Assembly (NCBI GenBank): GCA_031296915.1
Contig: JAVDPC010000013.1
Coordinates: forward strand, 106,726-170,725
Source of the DNA: Cerasicoccus frondis
Lineage (GTDB): Bacteria > Verrucomicrobiota > Verrucomicrobiia > Opitutales > Cerasicoccaceae
Reading direction: 5' to 3'
DNA length: 64,000 nucleotides
In this document: in pieces, positions 1 through 7,422 of the stretch
How positions within the stretch are numbered: position 1 is the first letter of the stretch
Layout: each line of letters opens with the position of its first letter
Position numbers and translations under genes: made by a program
Notes under the pieces: model-generated
What the model was told of the DNA's origin: nothing
Database searches by the model: none
The model's input: only the letters and a program-made list of their open reading frames with translations

Positions 1-1
1 C

Positions 2-1150
2 GGCTACATCATAGCCGAAGCCTACTTGGAAACCGTAGAAGACTTTGCATCGGATTCCCTGGAAAAGGCAGACAGCGCTGATTCAACCAAACAGCAAATA
101 CGAATTCTGCAAAAAGCATTATCGGTTATGGGAGCTGCAATGTCACGCGCTGACAAACGCGAATCGACTAAAGCCCTGAACGAGAAGATTCGATACGATC
201 TCACCGGAGTGCAAATTGCTGCAGGGGAGGAAAAACTAAGTGAAGCTCTTGGATATGCACAAAAGGATTTCAAGAAGGCATATGCGTACGCAATGGATGC
301 CGTTTCGCTGGCAAGCGAGGCGGTCTCACTTTCACCTCAGGATGCCCGCGCTCAAGAATTCGCAGCAAAGGCGCGCTCAACAGCTTCTCGCTTGATCACT
401 GAGCAGATGAAGGAGGTACTTCCCGAAACTCAACTGAACGATAAAGTCTATGAAAGAATAAGTGAGTTAAATCGAATAAAAGATAATTTGGAAGAGGCCT
501 TGTCACTATCACCTGAGAATCAAGAAGCTGCATCCCTACTTCGAGAAACAATGCAAAGCATCGCCCAGGCAGCTATCGAGATCGGCGATAAAAATGCTGA
601 ATCTGCCAGTAAAGTCAAAAAAGTTGAAAAGCAAGTGGCTCTACTGAGTAACGCGATGGATCAATACGAGAAAGCACTCGATGCCGACCCTGGTAATTCT
701 GATGCACAATCACGGATAGACGAGACGGCTCCCAAACTAGCAGAGACTCTCCCGAAAATGGCTCAATCTGAGATCGATAAAGCAACTGATAAACTAAATG
801 GCGAGAAGCCATCTCTGAGCGACCTAGAGGATGCGCGTAAGCACATGGAAAAAGCAGACCAAGCCATCAATAAGGCGGAAGCAATGGGCAATGCCCCAAG
901 CAAAATGGCAGACTTAAAAAGACAATCTGAAGAACTTAACAAAGAGCTATCCAAGCAGATGGCAAAAGTTGAAGGTGAAGCTAAAAAGCCTGATCAGGGT
1001 GGAACTCCTGGTGAGGATAAGCCTGCTCAAGAAGATCAACCAGGCAACCCCCAGGAAGGAGAACAGTCGACTAGCACTGTTTTAGGATTTGCCGATATCC
1101 GAACTTCTAACCACGGATCGGATGCTGCAGAAGTGGATCAGGACTGGTAA
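2..1150 (+). CDS. helical/TPR-like repeat protein, 5'-truncated
   Basis: Open from the left edge of the window; the frame runs upstream of the TTG at 26 with no stop, so the N-terminus lies outside. About 383 residues are visible, almost all alpha-helical, rich in Ala, Glu, Lys and Ser, with TPR-like periodicity (for example an ALSLSPENQEA helix near residue 160 and ALDADPGNSDA near 215). The last 60 residues are a Pro/Gly/Gln-rich linker followed by an acidic tail. No catalytic motif is seen. It resembles TPR scaffold or BatE/BatB-like proteins of the phylum but I do not recognise the family. The gene is AT-richer than the nif region further right. Confidence 0.65.
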   Translation, partial: GYIIAEAYLETVEDFASDSLEKADSADSTKQQIRILQKALSVMGAAMSRADKRESTKALNEKIRYDLTGVQIAAGEEKLSEALGYAQKDFKKAYAYAMDAVSLASEAVSLSPQDARAQEFAAKARSTASRLITEQMKEVLPETQLNDKVYERISELNRIKDNLEEALSLSPENQEAASLLRETMQSIAQAAIEIGDKNAESASKVKKVEKQVALLSNAMDQYEKALDADPGNSDAQSRIDETAPKLAETLPKMAQSEIDKATDKLNGEKPSLSDLEDARKHMEKADQAINKAEAMGNAPSKMADLKRQSEELNKELSKQMAKVEGEAKKPDQGGTPGEDKPAQEDQPGNPQEGEQSTSTVLGFADIRTSNHGSDAAEVDQDW

Positions 1151-1164
1151 TCACATGCACATCT

Positions 1165-1245
1165 TAGAGCACTCTCACTTTAAATTGTCCACTCAGGTGG
1201 AGAGGGAATTGAAAGCAGCGCAAGGCGTAGCCGATTGAGCTCGCT
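1165..1245. repeat. diverged copy of dispersed repeat A
   Basis: Starts AGAGCACT and continues with CACTCAGGTGG, CAGCGCAAGGCG and GATTGAGC in the same order and spacing as the repeat at 63876-64000, with about a quarter of positions changed. It fills most of the gap between the helical-repeat gene and the 3' end of the sulfatase gene. Confidence 0.55.
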
Positions 1246-1295
1246 TCTGAGCAAAAAACTTTCGGAGGAGCGAGGCGAAACGGATATCGGTCTTG

Positions 1296-2738
1296 TTAGC
1301 TATTTGTCTGTTCTTCGAACAGGAAGACATCTGATTCAGTCCGAGCGTTTTCCATAATATCTCCGATCTCCTTAACGATATCAGGATGCTTCGCCGCTAC
1401 ATCAATCTGCTCACCGGGATCTACATCCAGGTTAAATAACTGTATTGGGGCATTCGAGTTATTGAGGACTCCATAACGAACCCCCTTCCACTTGCCCATG
1501 CGTACGGCCACACGTCCATTGCTTTCATGGAACTCCCAATAAAGATATGGATGCGTTGCCTGCTTCCCTTTACCTAAAAGAGTAGGCGCTATTGAGATAC
1601 CATCTGTATCCACTGGAATCGCAACTCCGGCTAATTCATTAAACGTTGGCGCCATGTCCCAAAACGCGGAAATGTGATCCGATTCAGCCCCCGGAGCAAT
1701 GGTCCCGGGCCAATAGGCGATCATCGGAGTATGGATGCCACCTTCGTACAAGTCACGCTTGTAACCTCGAAATGGACCGTTGCTATTGAAGAATTTAGGA
1801 TCAGCCCCACCCGCCTTATGCGCGCCGTTGTCCGAGGTAAAAATGATGAGTGTATTACCGGCAATTCCTAGTTCCTCGGTTAATGCAACGATCTCACCCA
1901 CCTGATCATCGAGCAAGGTAATCATAGCCGCAAATGCCGTGCGCGGTTCGGCTTGTGCTTCATACCCCCCACGTCGATAATGTGGACCGGTGTATCCCTT
2001 GAAAGCTTTGGGCTCTTCAAACTGTCCACGGAATTTAGACATGTAAGCTTCTGGCGCAGCCAATTCGGCATGGGGTATAATCGAAGCAACATAAAGAAAG
2101 AATGGCTGATGCTGATGCTCTTCGATAAACTGAAGCGTTTGCTCATGAATTAAATCGGGTGCGTAAGCACCCTTTTCTCTTCCCGCATTCGCATCTAGCA
2201 TCACTTTCTGCTCATTCGACCAGAGGTGATAAGGATAGTAGTTGTGCCCGAGACGCTGGCAATTATAGCCATAGAAAACGTCAAATCCTTGGTGTAATGG
2301 ATCTCCTTCAGACCCTGGATAGCCCAGTCCCCATTTACCAAAAGCGCCACTGACATACCCTGCCTCTTTCAACATCTCAGGAATCAAAACTGTCTCCTCT
2401 GGAATCGGCAACTGCCCCTCTGGTTCTAGCTCGTAATTTCCGCGGACATATGTGTGGCCAGTATGCTGCCCCGTCATCAGTGAGGAGCGAGAAGGCGCAC
2501 ACACAGTGCTACCCGAATAGTGCTGAGTGAAGAACATCCCATTTTCCCTTAAACGGTCGATGTTGGGCGTCTCAAATTTCTCTTGCCCAAGAAAGCTTAG
2601 ATCACCGTAACCAAGATCATCAGCAAGAATGTAGATAATATTTGGCGGGGCAATTGCCTGAGTCGCTGGCTGGCCACAGAGGGCCTTCGTTAATCCCAGC
2701 AAACAACACATCGCGGTAAGAAAACTCGATATCTTCAT
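1296..2738 (-). CDS. secreted sulfatase (arylsulfatase family S1)
   Basis: 480 aa, the usual length for the family. An N-terminal signal peptide (about residues 1-22) is followed by the metal-binding ADDLGYGD motif (D40, D41) and by the formylglycine motif C80-A-P-S-R84, so it is the Cys-type enzyme that needs a maturase (FGE or anSME) encoded elsewhere. A distal TSDNGAHKAGG motif supplies further metal ligands. It would hydrolyse sulfate esters, most likely of marine polysaccharides, outside the cytoplasm. The next gene upstream on the same strand encodes a PEP-CTERM surface protein, 106 bp away, and a GH13 enzyme lies beyond, which suits a glycan-use locus. Substrate cannot be told from sequence alone. 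Confidence 0.93.
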   Translation of the reverse strand: MKISSFLTAMCCLLGLTKALCGQPATQAIAPPNIIYILADDLGYGDLSFLGQEKFETPNIDRLRENGMFFTQHYSGSTVCAPSRSSLMTGQHTGHTYVRGNYELEPEGQLPIPEETVLIPEMLKEAGYVSGAFGKWGLGYPGSEGDPLHQGFDVFYGYNCQRLGHNYYPYHLWSNEQKVMLDANAGREKGAYAPDLIHEQTLQFIEEHQHQPFFLYVASIIPHAELAAPEAYMSKFRGQFEEPKAFKGYTGPHYRRGGYEAQAEPRTAFAAMITLLDDQVGEIVALTEELGIAGNTLIIFTSDNGAHKAGGADPKFFNSNGPFRGYKRDLYEGGIHTPMIAYWPGTIAPGAESDHISAFWDMAPTFNELAGVAIPVDTDGISIAPTLLGKGKQATHPYLYWEFHESNGRVAVRMGKWKGVRYGVLNNSNAPIQLFNLDVDPGEQIDVAAKHPDIVKEIGDIMENARTESDVFLFEEQTNS

Positions 2739-2844
2739 CTAAATCATCTAAGAAAAGCTACACGCGTCATTCACTCAACACGCATATTGGCGGTTTAGGA
2801 AGGAAGCTCCCAAACTAAGGCGTAAAAAGGAAAAAATACTTAGC

Positions 2845-3630
2845 TTATTTGCGACGCCGCACCAAAACGACACCGAGACTCAGCAGGCTAACCAGGATCG
2901 CGTATGTGCCAGGCTCAGGAATTGTAGTGCCTGTAAGAATAAAATTATCTGCAGCAAAGGCTTCCGCTCCCCCCGTATATCCATCAATCGATATGCGCAG
3001 GTCCATGCTGCTGCCCGTTCCGCTTACAATTGTGGTGAAAGTCTTGAGCGTCGTACCCAAATCGTCGACACCGGCAGTTCCTCCGACTAGGCCCATAACA
3101 CCGGGAGAGTTCGCATTGCCCTGAAAATCCAACAATGTAGACCAATCGGTTGCATCATCTATTCGATACTCGATCGTAAGGTAATCGGTAGCCGTCACAT
3201 TGGTAGTGCTGCCAAGTTGACCAGAAAACTGGATATTGGTGTAATCAGCGATATCAATGTTAGACCACGTAAGTGTGTAGGGAATGATAAGGTCGTTGTC
3301 GTAATGTTCCCCTTTGATCGCATCCAGATCCTCTCCTGCAAAAAAAGTATTATCATCTGCTAAGGGAGTGACTCCATCCACTGCCAACCAATCATCGAGC
3401 CCAACTGGATTTGATTCCGTGCCGCTCTGATCAAAATCTGGATTGGCTCCGGCAAGACCAATATAGTCTGGAGATGAAGCTACACTATCCATATCGAAAG
3501 AATTAATGCCACTGCCATCGGCCTTAGTAAAGCCGTTAGCATTGTCGAATGTTTCGTTCAAGATAACAGCTGCATTAGAGCAAACGGTGAATGCAAAAAA
3601 TGCAGAGGCAAGAGTCGTCGTCTTTTTCAT
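2845..3630 (-). CDS. PEP-CTERM sorting-domain protein
   Basis: 261 aa. Signal peptide at 1-21; Asp/Thr/Asn-rich beta-type body; C-terminal IPEPGTYAILVSLLSLG followed by VVLVRRRK, that is the Pro-Glu-Pro motif (about 238-240), a hydrophobic helix and a basic end: the tripartite PEP-CTERM signal handled by exosortase. The family is exported and anchored or released at the cell surface, often with exopolysaccharide. The body between signal and sorting domain has no motif I recognise; it could be a concanavalin/jelly-roll carbohydrate-binding fold. No exosortase is present in this window. Confidence 0.85.
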   Translation of the reverse strand: MKKTTTLASAFFAFTVCSNAAVILNETFDNANGFTKADGSGINSFDMDSVASSPDYIGLAGANPDFDQSGTESNPVGLDDWLAVDGVTPLADDNTFFAGEDLDAIKGEHYDNDLIIPYTLTWSNIDIADYTNIQFSGQLGSTTNVTATDYLTIEYRIDDATDWSTLLDFQGNANSPGVMGLVGGTAGVDDLGTTLKTFTTIVSGTGSSMDLRISIDGYTGGAEAFAADNFILTGTTIPEPGTYAILVSLLSLGVVLVRRRK

Positions 3631-4019
3631 ATTTGGAGTAGTTTTGATGAATAAGTTCCTAGGAGTTTAAACAATACGGTGCACCTAGTAAAAACACTAG
3701 GGCAGCAGATTTGATTAAGAGCATACACAGTGCAAGAGAGCAATAACTTAATATAAAGTAGAAGCAGAACTGCACTAACTTTATATTAAGCCCAAAACTC
3801 ATTGCTGGCCCTAGCAACACCCAAAACAATTTCATGCAGTCAACCCTAATGATCGCACATCATAGAGGGCCGATTTCTTACTCACCATACTTGGAGTTTA
3901 GTTTCACCAACGTGATCCGGGCAAAAACTAAACTCATCACAACCGCTTGATAGCATCATATAACGCTAGGCCAATGATGTGCCATTGATTCCATTGAGAC
4001 ACCACTAACAAAAGATAAT
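3631..4019. other. divergent intergenic region with two palindromes
   Basis: 389-bp gap between the divergent PEP-CTERM and GH13 genes with no coding potential. It holds a 6-bp inverted repeat CCTAGT/ACTAGG at 3684-3701 and a perfect 13-bp inverted repeat at 3747-3759 and 3778-3790 (arms listed separately). The rest is AT-rich and presumably carries both promoters; I cannot place a convincing -35/-10 pair. Confidence 0.6.
3747..3790. promoter_or_regulatory. 13-bp perfect inverted repeat, candidate operator
   Basis: CTTAATATAAAGT at 3747-3759 is matched by ACTTTATATTAAG at 3778-3790, and the centre contains a second dyad GCAGAACTGC at 3764-3773. Lying upstream of both divergent genes it is better placed for an operator than for a terminator, and there is no T-tract. 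Function is inference. Confidence 0.4.
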
Positions 4020-5627
4020 ATGAAACAGGGACCCGCTTGGCTTAAGAATGCAATTTTTTACGAGATCTACCCCCAAAGTTTTCTGGATACCGACGGCGAC
4101 GGAATTGGAGATATCCCGGGCGTCATTCAGAAACTCGATTACATCAAATCTATCGGATGTAACGCTATCTGGCTTAACCCTTGTTTCGTGTCTCCTTTTG
4201 CCGATGCTGGCTATGATGTGAGTGATTATCGAACCGTAGACCCTCGTTATGGCTCCAACGAAGACCTGGAGAAACTCTTTATTGAAGCGCATAAACGTGA
4301 CATGAAGGTCACCTTGGATCTCGTTGCAGGACATACATCAATCGAACATCCTTGGTTCAAAGCTTCTTCTCAGCCAGAGCCCAACAAATACTCAAACTGG
4401 TATGTCTGGACAGACTCTGCCTGGACGGAAAGCACCAGTGAGACACCGTTGATACGTGGGTTCAGTAATCGCAATGCCGCTTACATGCCAAACTTCTTTC
4501 ACTTTCAACCAGCGCTCAATTTTGGTTTTACAGAACCCGATCCCAATAAACCATGGCAATTACCCACGAATCACCCCGATGTAGTAGGCTTGCGTGAAGA
4601 GATGAAGAATATCATGCGATTTTGGTTGGATGCAGGTGCTGATGGTTTCCGTGTCGATATGGCCTCATCGCTCGTAAAGTCCGATCCCGAAATGAAGGGA
4701 ACCATCGCATTATGGCAAAATATACGGTCTATGTTTGACGAAGAGTATCCAGAGTGTGTCCTCATTGCAGAATGGTCCTTTCCTAAGCATGCACTACAAG
4801 CGGGCTTTCACATGGACTTCATGATCCATTTCAACACGGAAGCTTATAATTCGCTTTTTCGTGATGAAGAGAAGAGGGATTGCTTTCTAACGCCAGGAAC
4901 GAAATACGGCCATAGTTTTTTTGATCGTGAAGGAAAGGGAGACATCACTCGTTTTCTTCGCCATTATATCGAACATTTCGAAGCCACAAAAGACATTGGC
5001 TATATCTCATTGCCCACTGGGAATCACGACCTCACCCGAATTTGCTGCCACCGCACCCCGGAAGAGTTGAAAGTGATTTACGCGTTCTTATGGAGTATGC
5101 CCGGTATCCCCTATCTCTATTTTGGCGATGAAATCGGCATGAAATATATAAAAGGTATGACTTCAAAAGAAGGCGGATTCGGCCGTGTAGGATCTAGAAC
5201 GCCCATGCAATGGAATAACACTCGCAACGCAGGGTTCTCCACCGCGCCGTCGGAGAATCTATACCTACCATTAGATCCAGCGACAAATCGCCCTAATGTT
5301 GAGCAAGAAGTGAGCGATCCAGACTCTCTGTTAAACCATATAGTATCCATGGCTTCTTTGCGTCGCCAATATCCAGCCTTACAAGCGGATGGGAACTTCA
5401 CTGTTATCTACGGGGAGAAAGAACAATATCCTTTTGTTTTTCTAAGATCCACACCTGAAGAAAGAATTCTCATTGCGATTAATCCGGCTGATCGCGAAGT
5501 AAACGTTCAATTGCCAGAAAGCTATAGCTCACTCTGTCCACTAAAGTCGTCCGGGGTTACTTATTCCAAAGACACGAGGCAATTGGCGATGAACCGAATT
5601 TCTTACTCAATATTCTTAGTAGAATAA
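4020..5627 (+). CDS. GH13 alpha-glucosidase/trehalose-synthase-like enzyme
   Basis: 535 aa without a signal peptide, so cytoplasmic. The four GH13 regions are visible: DTDGDGIGDIPG at 23-34, then GFRVDMASS with catalytic nucleophile D213, LIAEWSFP with acid/base E251, and the transition-state pair H336-D337 in TGNHDLTR. Length and motifs fit the oligo-1,6-glucosidase/trehalose synthase/sucrose-type subfamilies rather than a secreted amylase. The C-terminal beta domain (from about 440) is complete. It stands alone on the plus strand, divergent from the PEP-CTERM gene and convergent with draG. Likely role: breakdown or transglycosylation of small alpha-glucosides. Exact substrate not determined. 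Confidence 0.88.
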   Translation: MKQGPAWLKNAIFYEIYPQSFLDTDGDGIGDIPGVIQKLDYIKSIGCNAIWLNPCFVSPFADAGYDVSDYRTVDPRYGSNEDLEKLFIEAHKRDMKVTLDLVAGHTSIEHPWFKASSQPEPNKYSNWYVWTDSAWTESTSETPLIRGFSNRNAAYMPNFFHFQPALNFGFTEPDPNKPWQLPTNHPDVVGLREEMKNIMRFWLDAGADGFRVDMASSLVKSDPEMKGTIALWQNIRSMFDEEYPECVLIAEWSFPKHALQAGFHMDFMIHFNTEAYNSLFRDEEKRDCFLTPGTKYGHSFFDREGKGDITRFLRHYIEHFEATKDIGYISLPTGNHDLTRICCHRTPEELKVIYAFLWSMPGIPYLYFGDEIGMKYIKGMTSKEGGFGRVGSRTPMQWNNTRNAGFSTAPSENLYLPLDPATNRPNVEQEVSDPDSLLNHIVSMASLRRQYPALQADGNFTVIYGEKEQYPFVFLRSTPEERILIAINPADREVNVQLPESYSSLCPLKSSGVTYSKDTRQLAMNRISYSIFLVE

Positions 5628-5668
5628 TATAATATCATAGCATTTTAAACCTAATATAAAAAATTAGA

Positions 5669-6592
5669 TCAAACATCCAACAAAAGGCCCAGTGTAATTA
5701 GCTGATCTTGTCCTTGCAACTGGTCCAACCAGCGCTTCGGAATGCCCGCCACGCCGTAGCGGATACCCGCAATGCCCCCCGCCAGACAGGCCGTGGTGTC
5801 GGTGTCGTTGCCCAGTGAAATCGCGCGGCGAACGATCTCCGTATAGTCACTACCTTCACACGCCCAACGCACTGAGTGCAGCGTATCCACCACGTAGCCC
5901 GAGCCTTGGCATTTGGGCCGGTCGTAAGGTTTGATGTGCTGATCGAGCTCTTCCAGAAACTCCGGCTCGTCGTGGTAAAGACGCGTCAACGTCGCCACCG
6001 CACTACCCCACGGATTCACGTGCCGTTCGATCTCGCGACGCGCCCACAGGCAATACAGCGCGCAGCAAATCTGCGAACGCGCATGCTGGTGAGTGAGCCG
6101 GGACTGGCGTTGCGCGTCGGTGACCAGATCCGCGTCGTTGCCGCCATGCAGCAACGCCAGCGGCAGGCAGCGCATCAGCGAACCGTTGCCATTGTTGCGC
6201 GCGCCCTTGAGCCCGGAGTCCGAGGTGATGGCGCCACGCTTGAGTCGCAGCAGCGCTTCACTGGTCTGGTTGCCGATGTCGAACACGTAGCCCTTCACCG
6301 CCATGTAGCCTTCGTCCCGCCAACGCAACAGCCGGTTGGCGAAGTCATGCCGGTGGTAGGCGCCGCAAGCCATCATCGTGGCAAACAGACAAAGCGCCTG
6401 CGCGCCGTCGTCCGACCAATAGCCCGGCGGCACGTGCTCATAGCTCCGGAAAAATCCTTTGGGCGGCGTCATTTCGATTTGCTCGAACGGCGGTATCTCG
6501 GCGGCGCAGTGAAACTCATACGGCACCCCGCAGGCGTCGCCCACCAACAGGCCGAGCATCCCGGCGCGCACCGTTTCCCAATCCTCTCGCAT
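5669..6592 (-). CDS. draG: ADP-ribosyl-[dinitrogen reductase] hydrolase
   Basis: 307 aa ADP-ribosylglycohydrolase. The binuclear Mn-binding acidic residues are present: YWSDDGAQALC (D61, D62) and LGNDTDTTACLAGGIAG (D263, D265), plus the NNGNGSLMR glycine loop at 133-141 and an N-terminal GLLVGDACGVPYEF. DraG removes ADP-ribose from the nitrogenase Fe protein and so reactivates it. The identification as DraG rather than a general family member rests on context: its ATG at 6592 shares one base with the stop of draT (TAATG), so the two are translationally coupled. It is the last gene of the nif run on the minus strand. Confidence 0.93.
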   Translation of the reverse strand: MREDWETVRAGMLGLLVGDACGVPYEFHCAAEIPPFEQIEMTPPKGFFRSYEHVPPGYWSDDGAQALCLFATMMACGAYHRHDFANRLLRWRDEGYMAVKGYVFDIGNQTSEALLRLKRGAITSDSGLKGARNNGNGSLMRCLPLALLHGGNDADLVTDAQRQSRLTHQHARSQICCALYCLWARREIERHVNPWGSAVATLTRLYHDEPEFLEELDQHIKPYDRPKCQGSGYVVDTLHSVRWACEGSDYTEIVRRAISLGNDTDTTACLAGGIAGIRYGVAGIPKRWLDQLQGQDQLITLGLLLDV

Positions 6593-7419
6593 TAAAACAA
6601 TAACTCCTTCACCCAGTAATGCCCTCCGATCACCAGGTATTCGTCTTCACCTTTCAGCAAGCTGTCCGGCAAAAGACCGCTAAAAAATACAATTTTGCAA
6701 AACGGAATCTGACTCTTCCAAACGGTCGATCCAAACTCCCACGCCTTTTCCCGGTCCGAGGTGAATGAGACCAGGTTGTTTAAACGTACGCAGCTTTCGC
6801 GCTTGCCCCGGCGGTCGATCACGGGGTGCTCTTCCGGGTCGTTCGTGCCACGGTAGAGCTCCCAGTGCAGTTGCCCCGGCCAGCGGCGATCGAGCTCATA
6901 CTGACAGTATTCATAGAGCAAATCCAGTTGCGAGTAGATCGCGTTGGTCATGGCTAAGCCCTTCATCCGGTCGTAGGCAAAACGCGCGTCCTCGGCGCCA
7001 TCGTGGTCGTTCGTTAAACGCCCCCGATGATACGTCGGCCCAATGCCGAAACGACTTTGCACCCAGCTCTTAAGTACGGCGGCGGCTTCGCGGTTGCTGT
7101 CCACTTCCCATCCGCGCAGGTAGCGAAAATAGCTGTTGCGCAAGCTGCTTCGAGCCTTGCCCGCGTACTGCTCCCACAGGTGCAGCCCAAAGGTGACGGC
7201 CAGGTAGTCGTGGAAGAGTTGCCCGCGCTGCTGCGGGTCGTCCGTGTCACGAAGCTTAGCGAAAAAGCCGCGGTTCGCAGTGCGAACCCCGGCGATTTGA
7301 ATGGGCGTCGGGTTGGCGTTGAACTCCTCCGAGGCAATGAGCCACGGAGAAGTATCGCACAAGTTTAGAGCAAGCCCACTTGGCTTAGCTGACTGTTCGG
7401 GGTAAGGGGCTCCTGGCAT
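6592..7419 (-). CDS. draT: NAD+--dinitrogen-reductase ADP-D-ribosyltransferase
   Basis: 275 aa, close to the family's usual length. DraT inactivates nitrogenase by moving ADP-ribose from NAD+ to an arginine of NifH when ammonium arrives or energy falls. The R-S-E type transferase residues can be placed: R190 in WELYRGTND, the SFTS stretch at 218-221, and E258/E260 in GEDEYLVIGG; the N-terminal domain has the family's IQIAGVRTANRGFF pattern. The gene begins 3 bp after the nifJ stop and runs into draG. The target arginine is conserved in this window's NifH (codon 22808-22810). A DraT-DraG pair is best known from alphaproteobacteria and is less common elsewhere. Confidence 0.93.
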   Translation of the reverse strand: MPGAPYPEQSAKPSGLALNLCDTSPWLIASEEFNANPTPIQIAGVRTANRGFFAKLRDTDDPQQRGQLFHDYLAVTFGLHLWEQYAGKARSSLRNSYFRYLRGWEVDSNREAAAVLKSWVQSRFGIGPTYHRGRLTNDHDGAEDARFAYDRMKGLAMTNAIYSQLDLLYEYCQYELDRRWPGQLHWELYRGTNDPEEHPVIDRRGKRESCVRLNNLVSFTSDREKAWEFGSTVWKSQIPFCKIVFFSGLLPDSLLKGEDEYLVIGGHYWVKELLF

Positions 7420-7422
7420 GGA

